NCBI GenBank assembly: GCA_014607495.2
Contig: CP053149.1
Coordinates: 10,118,120 to 10,182,119, forward strand
Source: Carposina sasakii
Taxonomy: Eukaryota > Arthropoda > Insecta > Lepidoptera > Carposinidae
Direction of reading: 5' to 3'
DNA length: 64,000 bases
Shown: one piece after another, positions 53,797-63,862 of the stretch
How the letters are laid out: the number at the start of each line of letters is the position of its first letter
Position numbering within the stretch: the first letter of the stretch is position 1
Translations under genes and position numbers: made by a program
The notes under the pieces: generated by a model
What the model saw: the letters and a program-made list of their open reading frames with translations, nothing else
The model's database searches: none
Told to the model about the DNA's origin: nothing

Positions 53797-55245
53797 TGTT
53801 ACGTACTGGGTACGGGTGATTCGGAGCTGCCGATTAAAAGGGAGGCGTAGGTGTTAGAACTCTATATTAGGGTGGAGCAGGTTACAGAATTCCAGCACTA
53901 ATCACTAAATAACTCTAAACACAGCACTAAACTATCACTTCCTTCACTATCGCTGGTATCGTTTTCCTTAGCTTGTTTAGCTTCCAATCTTATTCAAAGA
54001 TTGAACTAAGACTCAATTAAGACTGACTGCGTTGGCCAAACCCACCGCTTATATATGTCGTGGCCATATTGTAAAATTGATCATTTCATGAAATGGTCGA
54101 GCATTTCATGAAATGGTCGCATTTCATGAAGTGGCCAATTCAATTTGACCAGATCGTTAAATCGTCTACATTTCACGATTTTGTCATCCACGTTTGGCCA
54201 AATCGTATTAACAGGGTGTCCATAAAATCCGAATGTGGTAAGAGCTTATATAAATAATATATACCGTACACCATATATAAGTATACTCGTACCATAAGGT
54301 ATGATGGTATGATTTTTTTTGCTATTATTTATGTGATATTTTCACAATATAATATTTAAAAACATAAAAGACTTTACAAAAGCGATTCGCATCTGGCACA
54401 TCGCCGGACGCTGCCTGGGCACGCTCGCTCCGCTCGCTCGGCTCGTGCGTCATTTGTCATAGTCTAACCTAACCTAACCTATCGTAATCTAAGGTTTTTG
54501 TTTAACAATATTATTATAAACCACCATTAAGTCTAATATACATTATACAATATAACACACTATCCGTGAACTTCTTCTGCATAGTCACCCTACTCTCTTT
54601 AATTTGTTTTATAACCTAAAAAGAAAAATCCGCCATCTTCACACATAAATAAAACGCGCGCAGCGCCTCTACCGGTGATTCATGTAACTATTTTACGATA
54701 TGATCAATAATCTTGACCACTTCATGAAATGATCGGGCGTTTAGTTGCCCATATCGAGAAACGATTTTTATCATCGATCTGCTCAAACCATATCATGATG
54801 TGGCCAATAGACAGTTGAACTTTTCATGAAATGCGACCATTTCATGAAATGCTCGACCATTTCATGAAATGATCAATTCTACGATATGGCCACGACATAT
54901 ACACCATGCGGTGCGCTCCTGCATATTCAGGAATATTCGATTGGAGAAAGGTAGGTAAGGACAATCGGACACATTCTCGAGAAGTCCATCTACCTTCCTA
55001 GTCCTAGCTAGCTAGTCTAGAACGTTCCCGACCACAGATACGCAAATACACCGAGATTATTCTAAGAACCCGGAAAAAGTAATCGAATTTGCGATCTATT
55101 TTTACCAGTAGCGACATCTAGTTGATCGTGTCGTAACTACATAGCGGGGTTCTAACACTGTCCAAAGGAATCGATGTTGCGGACTACTTTTACCAGTAGC
55201 GACATCTAGTTTATTATCGCGTAACTATACAGCCCGATTGTAACA
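53797..55245 (-). repeat. LTR (3' copy), carrying a TTCATGAA element
   Basis: TG...CA ends, 603 bp without the nested element at 54056-54897. It matches 56499-58584 with two substitutions and one extra base seen by eye. Confidence 0.85.
54056..54897. mobile_element. 842-bp DNA element rich in TTCATGAA palindromes
   Basis: It is flanked by TATA (54052-54055 and 54898-54901); the other LTR gives the empty site. The ends are TGTCGTGGCCATATTGT and, inverted, TGTCGTGGCCATATCGT. Near both ends CATTTCATGAAATG-type words recur, two perfect and one variant on the left and four on the right, separated by GGTCG or GATCG. The middle (54200-54660) is AT-rich, with (CCTAA)3 near 54470 and no transposase. 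The superfamily is not clear to me. Confidence 0.8.
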
Positions 55246-56467
55246 CTGCCCCCTTCCTAGGGATGTTCGTCCCGAACATCATCGCTGCCGCCACAAAGCG
55301 CATCCGAACATTACGTCTCTTCCTCACTGCATCCTGCGACCGTCGTCGGGCAACTACTCTGCTCGGCACAAACCATATCTTCCATAAATCAGGTGCCTTC
55401 TCTTTACGCCGCACAGGATGATGCAGCCACACAAACGATCCCGCTGTTCTTCTGCGTCTAACCTTCCAGTTGCTAATAGTCTCCACATATGCACTCAACA
55501 TCAAACCAACACTGCCACTTGTTAAGCTAATATCATCCAAGCGCATATCACTTTCCTGTTCCTTATCCATAGGCATCACTCTCAAAACCAGTTTCCTGTT
55601 CCATGTCTTCACTTTGCCGTAGTTCTCGTCCTTCATCCGATCTTCTACCTGTAGACCATCACTGTTCCAGTCCATTTCACATATACTTCTTCCATTAGCT
55701 ATAACCAATTCTTCATCACTCTTCTGCTCAGGATCTTCCACCTGTTCCACATCACCAGCAGGTGACTCTGACTCATTGCCACAATCTTTACTCCAACTCG
55801 ACGCAACCACATCACTCTCATCGCAGCCAACACCCATGTGGTCAAGATCACTGCAGCCATCACTGATGGAGCCAAATCCTTCAGATCCTCCATCCACCTC
55901 GGTCTGCTTCACCTCCTCGACCACATCACGCACTACTCCCGAGTGCGGCTCCTGGCGTACGATCTCTACCTCCGACTCCATCACGTCCATCCGAATGTTC
56001 TCACATTCGCTATCGACCTTGACTATTGAGGTAAGTCTTCCTCCGGATCCACTATCCATTTCAACCCGTTTCACCCCCTCAGCCGCCCCGTGCACTTCCT
56101 CCGAGTGCGGCTCCTGGTGAACGTCCTTCACTACCGACTTTGCCTCAACGTCTGTGCAGATGTTAGCACACGGGTCGTCCAGCTCAGAGACCACTTTCTC
56201 GATATTGCCAACATTCGACTTAATCCCAAAGGTCTTGCAGTAGTTCGCATAAGTATTGTCCAGCTCGTTGAAATGTTTATCGATTACGCTAAGCCCCTCC
56301 ACCATTTCCATCTTCATTTGCATTAGTTGACTAAAACATTCTCGAAGCATAGCATTCACCGAAGGTGATGTCGCCGCTGCTACTGCTGCACGAGCAGATT
56401 CCACGGTCTCCGGCTCACCGACAATGCTACTTCTTCGCTCCATGCCTTCCTTGTTGACAATCGACAT
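55214..56467 (-). CDS. LTR-element protein, gypsy-like tail, about 417 aa
   Basis: The first ATG is at 56467; upstream in-frame sequence is the primer site and would start at TTG. Residues 20-75 form an alanine- and methionine-rich helical stretch (SPSVNAMLRECFSQLMQMKM), as in gag N-termini. The middle is acidic and carries two related blocks (CANICTDVEAKSVVKDVHQE and CENIRMDVMESEVEIVRQEP, each followed by PHS). Near the end FVWLHHPVRRKEKAPDLWKI resembles the C-terminal part of gypsy polymerases. Protease, polymerase, RNase H and integrase are absent. I infer an internal deletion that joined gag to the polymerase tail in frame. The stop lies in the 3' LTR. Confidence 0.6.
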   Translation of the reverse strand: MSIVNKEGMERRSSIVGEPETVESARAAVAAATSPSVNAMLRECFSQLMQMKMEMVEGLSVIDKHFNELDNTYANYCKTFGIKSNVGNIEKVVSELDDPCANICTDVEAKSVVKDVHQEPHSEEVHGAAEGVKRVEMDSGSGGRLTSIVKVDSECENIRMDVMESEVEIVRQEPHSGVVRDVVEEVKQTEVDGGSEGFGSISDGCSDLDHMGVGCDESDVVASSWSKDCGNESESPAGDVEQVEDPEQKSDEELVIANGRSICEMDWNSDGLQVEDRMKDENYGKVKTWNRKLVLRVMPMDKEQESDMRLDDISLTSGSVGLMLSAYVETISNWKVRRRRTAGSFVWLHHPVRRKEKAPDLWKIWFVPSRVVARRRSQDAVRKRRNVRMRFVAAAMMFGTNIPRKGAVLQSGCIVTR

Positions 56468-56817
56468 TCTACTCCAAATCCTCACTTCTGACACCAATTG
56501 TTACGTACTGGGTACGGGTGATTCGGAGCTGCCGATTAAAAGGGAGGCGTAGGTGTTAGAACTCTATATTAGGTGGAGCAGGTTACAGAATTCCAGCACT
56601 AATCACTAAATAACTCTAAACACAGCACTAAACTATCACTTCCTTCACTATCGCTGGTATCGTTTTCCTTAGCTTGTTTAGCTTCCAATCTTATTCAAAG
56701 ATTGAACTAGGACTCAATTAAGACTGACTGCGTTGGCCAAACCCGCCGCTTATATACACCATGCGGTGCGCTCCTGCATATTCAGGAATATTCGATTGGA
56801 GAAAGGTAGGTAAGGAC

Positions 56818-58293
56818 CACAGAGATCTATAGAGTGGCCGTGGGGGCGTGGGCGGTGTAATTGAACTATGAACAAAATAGGCAAACATCGCGAAAACGCA
56901 ATCAGTCGGGACTTGATTGCCTAACGCGTCACACGGGAGTGTTTTTTTATAATGCCTGCTTGTTCAGTGGTTGTGTGCAAGAATCGAAGTGACCATAAAC
57001 TTGAAGGGGTCACTTTTCATAGGTAAGTACAATAACAATTTTGTTTTCTAGCATTTATACCCAAATTTCATTTTATTTCGTTAAAATAATTTTCACTGAG
57101 TGACATATGTAACCTAACGATTGAACCTAATACATTGCTTGCTAAGTGTAGCGTGCCTGGTGTTGAAATCAGTTTGACCGAGTGATGATAATTGCGCATA
57201 TTGAATCGGCCGCTGCCGCGCACGGCCGCTGCTAAGCGCTTTGACATAGAGTTGTACCTGTCATTTCTTGTTGTCGATACGTCACGTTGCCGCGAATAGT
57301 ACCTACGAGTAATAACTAATGTTAAGTAGATAATTTTGAGAGTTTAAAAAATATTATGTTTATGTAAAACAATGGTGAATTACTTATTATTATTAGTGTA
57401 ACAAAGTACCTAAATTAATGTAGATGTGTGCAAAGTCAACTTTCTTTATTTTTGTGTTTCTTATTAATAAATATTTTTTTAAATTATAATATCTGTTGCG
57501 TAGTTTTAAAGATCTAAGCATACATAGGGACAGACAGACAGATAACGGGAAGCGAGGTTGTTTTATACTATGTAGTGATACTTAGGACATATTTATGACT
57601 TTATGTCATTTAAAATTAGGAAATACTATTATTACATAATTTTAGGAGACGTAATGGGGTACCCCAACATTGATTGCCCGTTTAATAATGGTAATTAAAA
57701 TGTAGATAATAAATGACTACCAATAAGCATATTATTATAGTTTTTTATTTCCATCGAACATTTACATACCGTACTAATTTATTAAAGACTCCGCTACGAA
57801 TTTACTTTATTCTTTATCCCTTCAAGAAAAATAACCTTTTATTTGTGACCTCATACTTTTGTGACTGTGATGCAACTCAAAATCTAAGCTCAATCGGACG
57901 AGAAGTAGAAAAAGTAGGTTGAATTTTAAGATGAAGCTAAGTAAAAACATGTTTAAAATTGTATTGTGACCAGCTACTAAAGCCTAAATTGTTCGCGATG
58001 TGCAACAACGCAAGTGCTCGATAACAAATTTATCGACAGTCAATCACTAGCGTACGTGTGAAATTTGTTGAATGTATTTGCTATACTGAGGCGCGTACTT
58101 ACACAGTAGATAGCAATGTGTGCGCGCCAATGAGAGTACCGCCTTAAATGTGTGAGTGTCAGAGATTTATCAATGTTGGGTGTAATTTGTGTTATTATTT
58201 AGATGTCAATGTAAGTGTGGCTTATAGCCGCTTACATCAGAACTCAAACTAAGTGCGCTTAGCGGCCCATCTCCTGTGTTTCTGTTATCTATG
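56818..58293 (+). mobile_element. P-like transposon with a THAP first exon
   Basis: GTAAGGAC flanks both sides (56810-56817 and 58294-58301), an 8-bp duplication confirmed by the empty site in the other LTR. The inverted ends are short and imperfect (CACAGAGA and CATAGATA). The right end region GGGCCGCTAAGCGC inverted is familiar from lepidopteran P-like repeats. The exon at 56952-57022 encodes a THAP start. The remaining transposase is lost, leaving 1476 bp. Confidence 0.72.
56952..57022 (+). pseudogene. THAP-domain first exon of a P-like transposase
   Basis: ATG at 56952 gives MPACSVVVCKNRSDHKLEGV followed by TFHR and a GTAAGT donor. Cys 4, Cys 9 and the FHR motif are the first half of the C2CH zinc finger of THAP proteins. 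No downstream exon with the second Cys/His pair or a transposase core was found within the element. Confidence 0.65.
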
Positions 58294-58612
58294 GTAAGGA
58301 CAATCGGACACATTCTCGAGAAGTCCATCTACCTTCCTAGTCCTAGCTAGCTAGTCTAGAACGTTCCCGACCACAGATACGCAAATACACCGAGATTATT
58401 CTAAGAACCCGGAAAAAGTAATCGAATTTGCGATCTATTTTTACCAGTAGCGACATCTAGTTGATCGTGTCGTAACTACATAGCGGGGTTCTAACACTGT
58501 CCAAAGGAATCGATGTTGCGGACTACTTTTACCAGTAGCGACATCTAGTTTATTATCGCGTAACTATACAGCCCGATTGTAACAATATGTACCTACACTA
58601 CCTACTTATCTA

Positions 58613-58812
58613 TCTATACATATAATAAAATTGTAACGGATCGCTGTCTGTATATGGAAGATAAAGCGATGCAGTTTTCAGGAATATATTGTGACAGGTC
58701 CCACTTAACATATAGGCTACTTTTTATCCCGGGAAAATGTTTTAATCCCGGATAATTTCGACATTTTGTTTTTTCTGTAGTCCACGCGGACGGAGTCGCG
58801 GGCGTCCACTAG
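58613..58812 (+). mobile_element. Helitron, internally deleted
   Basis: TCTATACATATAATAAAATTG at the start and the GC-rich hairpin with CTAG (58809-58812) at the end. Compared with 24162-24484 about 110 bp are missing after GGAAGATAAAGC. Confidence 0.65.
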
Positions 58813-59709
58813 TAGATGTATATTTGTTTCTATGTGTTTTTTTTTGGTGAATTTTATAATAATTTGTTAATATCTATTTTGTGGTTGCTTGTTTCGTTAC
58901 GTAAGCAATATATAGATTAACAGATGTTTGCGAGATGCAAAAGCATCAATAAAGGCCGATTTTAGGATTATCTGATAAAAAAAACATATACTTACTACTC
59001 AATTATTTATTGAAAAGAGCAATGTAATAATATTATACTAAAACAATACTCAATCAAAAGAACGCAAAAGATTTTTTTAAATGACAATTCCACTTTTGTA
59101 CGCAACGTTCTCCAAACACGAAATGATATCATGACGATTTATAAAGGACAGCTGAAAATATCGTGCGGCTGCTTTTTAAAATTCATGAATTTGGTCGGGT
59201 AATCTACCAAAAATATTTCGAATCGTTTTTTATGAAATAGGTATACCTACATACTCAGATCAAGAAACAGCCAGTTTTTTGAAATGCGCGTGTGTGAAGA
59301 AATGTTGCCACTACATAAAAAAAACCTGGAATTAAGCATAATAGGGGTATAAGTAATATAACACCAACGGAGAAAATTATCGCATCTCATAAATGGAACC
59401 GAACTTAACAGCATAAGTTTTATATATTTACATAAAAATAGTTGAAGTGGTTCACAGAATACTTTTTCATAATAATTTCAACGACGTAGTCCTTAGTTGA
59501 CATACAGACGAACAGGCAGACAGACATGACGAATCTTTAAGGGTTCTGTTTTATGTTATTTGGCTACGGAATCCTAATAAGGTGCAAGGAGCCCTACCAA
59601 ATAAAAAGAATTGCATAGTAAAAGCCTATTTATTTGTCTTAACACAGCCTTTTTAATTAAAATTTATAAATTTGATTTAGATCTATTAGGATTTTTTTTT
59701 TCATTTTCT
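58813..59709. other. No gene seen
   Basis: AT-rich spacer. 59490-59580 is a worn inverted relative of the repeat at 42946-43362 (ACAGACGAACAGGCAGACAG). Confidence 0.35.
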
Positions 59710-59996
59710 TAATATTAAGGGAACGGCTGTAGAGGTATTAGGTAGCACTACGGTATCAGTGTCGACCACCATCCATGAATCGACTTCTGGTATATTCTAC
59801 AATTAAAACACAGGTACAAGATTATAATTACTAATCTCCGTAAATAATGAAATAGGCATACTGGTAGAAATTGTAATATGCGCATTTCAACGCTTCCAAC
59901 TACTTACGGGAACGGCTGTAGAAAAAGTATTAGGGGGCACAACGGTATTAGTGTCGACCACCACACTAGAAGCGATTTCTGATATGTTCTCATTTT
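59710..59996 (-). pseudogene. Two duplicated exon-like segments, unidentified
   Basis: Read on the minus strand, 59905-59994 gives ENISEIASSVVVDTNTVV and on to STAVP, followed directly by GTAAGT. 59712-59800 gives NIPEVDSWMVVDTDTVV and on to STAVPLILRK with a TGA, and is preceded by TGTGTTTTAATTGTAG, a fair acceptor. So two related segments stand in order as donor-bearing and acceptor-bearing exons in the same phase. I know no family with this motif. No upstream exon is convincing, and both may be remains of a transposon gene or a tandem repeat in a host gene. Confidence 0.3.
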
Positions 59997-60727
59997 CCCC
60001 TTATCGCATGATTTTTGTACGGCGTTGCGGAATAATGGATTAGAAGCAGTATTGAAATAGTATGACACAGATGCCGTACAAAATAAAATGACCAAATTTA
60101 CCCCGGTAATTGTCGGTAAATAAAAAAAATTCCGACTTTGTGGCGCACCATTTTTTTACGGCATTGCGCGTTTTCTTATTATTTTTAATGGATCTATCGG
60201 TGGTAAGAATGCCGTACAAAAATATGTGACCAAAATGTACTCACTCTACCTGTACTTTCGAATTCTCACCTGCACTCAGTTGGACAGCTTACAAGTGACG
60301 GCATAGTGCTGAATCTTATTATTTTATGCTCTTATATCGTTCTAGATAGGTCACCTTGTGGTTCAAATGACCCACAATTTTTTCAACATGGGCCTGTAGT
60401 CTAACAGCTCCAGATTAAGAACGTAATTTTAAATGAAATTCACACGCGGATATAAATGAAATATTTCGAATGACAAAACTTTGTTAAGTACTTGTTTTAG
60501 TAAAACTACTTTATAAAATTATTAAAACTACTTTGTAAAAGTTCTTATTTTGTACCTAGTATTAAAGACTGTGCGCATGTTATAATAAATTAAATCGTTG
60601 ATAATAAAGTAATTTAGATTCTATAATAAATCATATTGAATATTTTTTCACTTGCTGGCTCATAGGAGATGAATGAAATTTTGGTTAGTTTTTAATTAAT
60701 TGCCAATTTATGCAAAGTATGGATGGA
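59997..60727. other. No gene seen; MITE-like TGCCGTACAAAA words
   Basis: TTTTTGTACGGC near 60012, GATGCCGTACAAAATAAAAT near 60069, TTTTTTTACGGCATTGCGC near 60154 and AATGCCGTACAAAAATATGT near 60209 alternate in orientation, each next to a GACC or GGTC. They look like ends of one or two short TIR elements. The rest is AT-rich spacer. Confidence 0.4.
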
Positions 60728-60821
60728 GTCAGAAAGTTCTAGAGTGGATACCACGTATCGGCAAGCGCAGCGTGGGAAGGCCACCCGCGAGGTGGACGGA
60801 TGACCTGGCCAAGGTTGCGGG

Positions 60822-61681
60822 CAATGTTACCAACCCTACTGTTTTAACAGTAGATTTGCTGTTTTCACATTAATGTCCATGTTTTCTGTTTCATTCCTAT
60901 TTTCTACTGTTTTTCAACTACCGCTCAGCGCCACCTATTACACTACTTTGCAAACGCACGCAATGACAAACCACTACGTAATAAAACGCAATGACACTAG
61001 ATGGCAGTATCTTCTTTAGTCGGGATTCAAGGGAATTCCCGACCACATTATATGTGTTTGACAATCATATTTTTATACACGGGGAAATCCCAATTTATGA
61101 ATGACAGCCACACGCCTACTGTATTGCGTATCGTATTGTTTTATAAATAAATAAATAAAATAAAAACTATTTATTTCAGACAGAGTCCATAAATGAGTTA
61201 GTAGGTATGCGAGAAAACTTAAGTGACTAGGTTAGTAAACATAAGAATAATAATAATAATAGATTAATTCAAGTATTTGCCCGATACTGCACCTACCACA
61301 TGCATGTGAGTATGCGTCCAGTGTGTCAATATTGGGCAGTCCGGCTTTTCACTTATTATTCTTAGAATAATGTTAGTACTCCTGCGTACTCTCCGCAATA
61401 GCGAGGCGGTGCGCTTGCGAATCACTGTATGAAACCCGTCGGTGTGCGCTTGCGCAAACATTCCGGAGGCGCTGCAGTGACGCCGGAGCCCCAACATCAT
61501 TCTAAGACCATTATTATATTGTATTCGGAGAGCATTGAAAGCCACAACAAAAAAAGATAGTCACAACACCTTGTGCTTGAGCAAATCTATGAAATCTGCC
61601 TTTTTTTTCTTTACCTACTGTTTTCTACTGTTTTTTTTAGGCGAGTTGCTGTTTTTTAGTTTTTTGAGGTTGGCAACACTG
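60822..61681. mobile_element. hAT-like element, 860 bp, with a LINE scrap inside
   Basis: GTTGCGGG flanks both sides (60814-60821 and 61682-61689). The ends are CAATGTTACCAACC and, inverted, CAGTGTTGCCAACC. CTACTGTTTT words occur near both ends. 61150-61545 inside it is a fragment of another LINE. Confidence 0.75.
61150..61545 (-). mobile_element. LINE C-terminal fragment
   Basis: The minus strand encodes LRIQYNNGLRMMLGLRRHCS, MFAQAHTDGF and RKRTASLLRRVRRSTNIILR, the conserved stretch after the reverse transcriptase in a common insect LINE family. The stop at 61264 is followed by a short AT-rich 3' tail toward 61150. Confidence 0.6.
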
Positions 61682-61793
61682 GTTGCGGGCGTCGGTTGGA
61701 TGCAGGCTGCTTCCGACCGGTCGGTGTGGAGGTTGTTGGGGGAGGCCCATGTCCAACAGTGGACTTCTCAGGGCTGTAAATGATGATGATGAT

Positions 61794-62435
61794 GCAAAGT
61801 AACAGTTTAATAATTATTAGTATACCTTTTTAAGTATTTCAATACCTAGCCTTTAGCGTAAATATATTTCAGATAAAAGTTACATTTATTAAATCAAGAG
61901 CAGAAACATACGATTGCATCGAATGGCGGAACCAACCATTACCGTTTTGCGTCGTGCACGGACGTCCAGCACGGATGGATAATGCGTAATTCCATAAAAC
62001 CATTTACGAGTATTTAAACTTTTGGAAGTTTATATTTATCTCTAGCGACAATAATAGCGTGGCGCTGGTGGCACGAGATTTCTGTCAGGCGCTCAAAAGG
62101 TTAAAGAGGGATTTTCCGACAAGTTAAAATAACTGTCAAAAATAGATGGCAAGAGATAATAAAAAACTCATATAAGTAGTAAATTGTTCATATGGTTCAT
62201 ACATTCTTATTATGCAGTGTGATGGAATTTGAAGGCAGTACCTAAAGAATAACAATTAAATAGCACCACTGCCTGTATCACAGGACTGCATTATTCTCCA
62301 CTTGCACCAAATGCTTAAATCCATTGCCCTGTTCATTTGAATATAAAAATTCAGTAAATGTCATAATTTGACCTGTAGAATTGACACAGAGACTTGTTTT
62401 ATTAATTAAACTAAAAGAGCCATAGGTTTGCAATG
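61794..62435. other. 3' flank of NTMT1; no separate gene seen
   Basis: 62280-62435 is probably 3' untranslated sequence of the methyltransferase gene. A 61-codon frame (62278-62463) overlaps its end in another phase. 61794-62270 is AT-rich spacer with no repeat recognised. Confidence 0.4.
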
Positions 62436-62706
62436 TCAATTCTGGTTTAAGGACTTGGTGCACATGGGAGTTATATTCTCCTGTGTAATGTCTGGTATTA
62501 GTGCAAACATATATACAGGATAAATTCCCTTTGGAAAGTTTGTTTGCTTGCTTTGCTTTATTCGTTTTAGTTTTGCTCTTTTAAATATATTCAGCAGTTG
62601 TTTTAGTGATCGTGTTACAGAAGAATCAATAAAATCTTTCTCAGGTTTACCACTTGATGACACATTTTCTTTAACAACAATGATGCCATGTTCCTTCACA
62701 GAATTT
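62436..62706 (-). CDS. NTMT1: NTMT1 coding exon 2
   Basis: Acceptor TTTCAG (plus strand CTGAAA at 62707), stop at 62436-62438. It encodes NSVKEHGIIVVKEN to the C-terminus, with the DSSVTRS motif that contacts substrate in the family. Confidence 0.9.
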
Positions 62707-63862
62707 CTGAAAGTGAAAAATATTTTTGCAATACAGTCAACTCTTATTAATTGGAAACTAAAGGGACTTTTAACATACTAATTATTATCAAGTGTTTCAA
62801 ATTATTTTGAGAAAAATGTAAAAGTTCAAACTTTTGAGAGATAAATCAATGATGAGTACAACCAGCATTGCCAGACATCCCGATTTTTAAATCAAAATTA
62901 TATGTCCCATGTACCGAGAAAGAGCGGACAGGTGGCACAGATAAGTGTGGACTGGCCTTATATAGATATTTTTACTATCTATTGTCACGTAAACGTAATT
63001 TGAACTCAAATAAAAAGATTAATCAAATCTACAATATATAAATGTTATATAATCAAAAACATTTGATTATATAACTTTTTTTTACTATTCAAAAAGTTCC
63101 TAAATCCCGATTAGGCAAAAAAATCTGGCAACACTGTGAACAACATATTATTATATACTTATCTCTGAAAATTCTTTCTCTCTGTTACATTAAGGTCACA
63201 AAAGCTGCACTCAAATTATAATAAGACAGAGCAGAAATTAGTAGGAACAGCCCAATGGTTAATAATTGGAGGAGGGTTGGCATCAGGCAGGCAGCCAGCC
63301 ATAAAAAAATGCCTTTGAAATGTGAGTTTTGAAAGAAATCATATTTGCACCGACCCATCATAATAATTGGGATAAGGGCAGGAAGATGATGAGAGCAGAA
63401 ATTAGAAGACATGATAATTCAAAATTACCTGCATCTTGCTAAATAGGAAACTAAATCTTCATCTGTAAGATAGCCTAGAACCCATTGATTCCAAATTAAA
63501 TTATATTTTCGTTCTGGATTGAATTCCTGCAATCCCATTTTATATATCTTATCTATCTTCTGGTTATTCTCACCTACGAAACTTTTTAAAGTTTTGGTAA
63601 ATTTCTCATCAGGTTCAACCACATCTACTATGTCGAAATGTGGTATTAGCAAATGTTTTGTTACTCTACCAATTCCCGCGCCGCAGTCCAATGCTCTACT
63701 AGTGCCAAAGTCTGGATTTGTTAACATCAGTGACTTCAGAAATAATTTAGACCCTTCGATATCTAAATCAGATATAAACCCAAAACCACCTAGTACACCA
63801 TCAAGAGTAGGCGGTATATCAGCCCAATATTCATGCGACTTCTCATAGTCTTTGTCATTCAT
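62436..63862 (-). CDS. NTMT1: Alpha-N-terminal protein methyltransferase 1, two exons
   Basis: Exons 63429-63862 and 62436-62706 give 705 nt, 234 residues plus stop. The enzyme methylates the alpha-amino group of proteins starting with an (M)XPK-type motif, using S-adenosylmethionine, in nucleus and cytosol. Seen: EYWADIPPTLDGVLGGFG (11-28, substrate-side motif), LDCGAGIGRVTKHLL (58-72, SAM site), VVEPDEKF (81-88), NLIWNQWVLGYLTDEDL (121-137), then after the splice GIIVVKEN, DSSVTRS and NFPKGIYPVYMFAL. The GT/AG intron (62707-63428) splits an Arg codon correctly. About 20 residues past MFAL are longer than in the human enzyme. No damage is visible. The start ATG at 63860-63862 matches the family start closely. 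Confidence 0.92.
62707..63428. other. NTMT1 intron with a hAT-like MITE
   Basis: 62863-63136 has inverted ends CAGCATTGCCAGA and CAGTGTTGCCAGA, with only partly matching 8-bp flanks (AGTACAAC and TGAACAAC). Inside it GTTATATAATCAAA and TTTGATTATATAAC form a perfect hairpin near 63044-63076. 63340-63395 resembles a LINE tail (GCACCGACCCATCATAAT, AAGGGCAGGAAGATGATGAG). Confidence 0.5.
63429..63862 (-). CDS. NTMT1: NTMT1 coding exon 1
   Basis: From the ATG at 63860-63862 to the donor GCAG|GTAATT. It carries the SAM-binding core. Confidence 0.92.

Larger units (their letters stand above)
53797..58584 (-). mobile_element. Ty3/gypsy-type LTR element, non-autonomous, with nested insertions
   Basis: The two LTRs (53797-55245 and 56499-58584) are about 602 bp each once nested insertions are removed and differ at only three places that I see. 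They start TGTTAC and end GTAACA. ATAT flanks the whole element (53793-53796 and 58585-58588). In the minus direction a primer site TGGTGTCAGAAGTGAGG follows the 5' LTR and a purine tract AGGAAGGGGG precedes the 3' LTR. The internal region is only 1253 bp and is one open frame. It must have moved with enzymes from elsewhere, and recently. Confidence 0.88.
56499..58584 (-). repeat. LTR (5' copy), carrying a P-like element
   Basis: 602 bp without the nested element at 56818-58293. Same ends as the other LTR. The 3' portion 58302-58584 appears identical to 54962-55245. Confidence 0.85.
60728..61793 (+). mobile_element. RTE-type LINE 3' end split by a hAT-like element
   Basis: 60728-60821 and 61690-61785 together encode the LINE tail seen at 13730-13960 (VLEWIPRIGKRSVGRPPARW, then VGWMQAASDRSVWRLLGEAH) and end in the ATGATGATGATG tail. 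The insertion 60822-61681 separates them. Confidence 0.75.

Noticed and set aside
54466..54482. Insect telomere repeat (CCTAA)n
   Set aside because: Only about three units, inside a transposon; too short to mean a telomere or an interstitial telomeric array.
55776..56326. Plus-strand ORFs opposite the LTR-element protein
   Set aside because: They are antisense shadows of the longer minus-strand frame.
62278..62463. A separate small gene downstream of NTMT1
   Set aside because: It overlaps the end of the methyltransferase exon in another phase and has no start context or domain; more likely 3' untranslated sequence.
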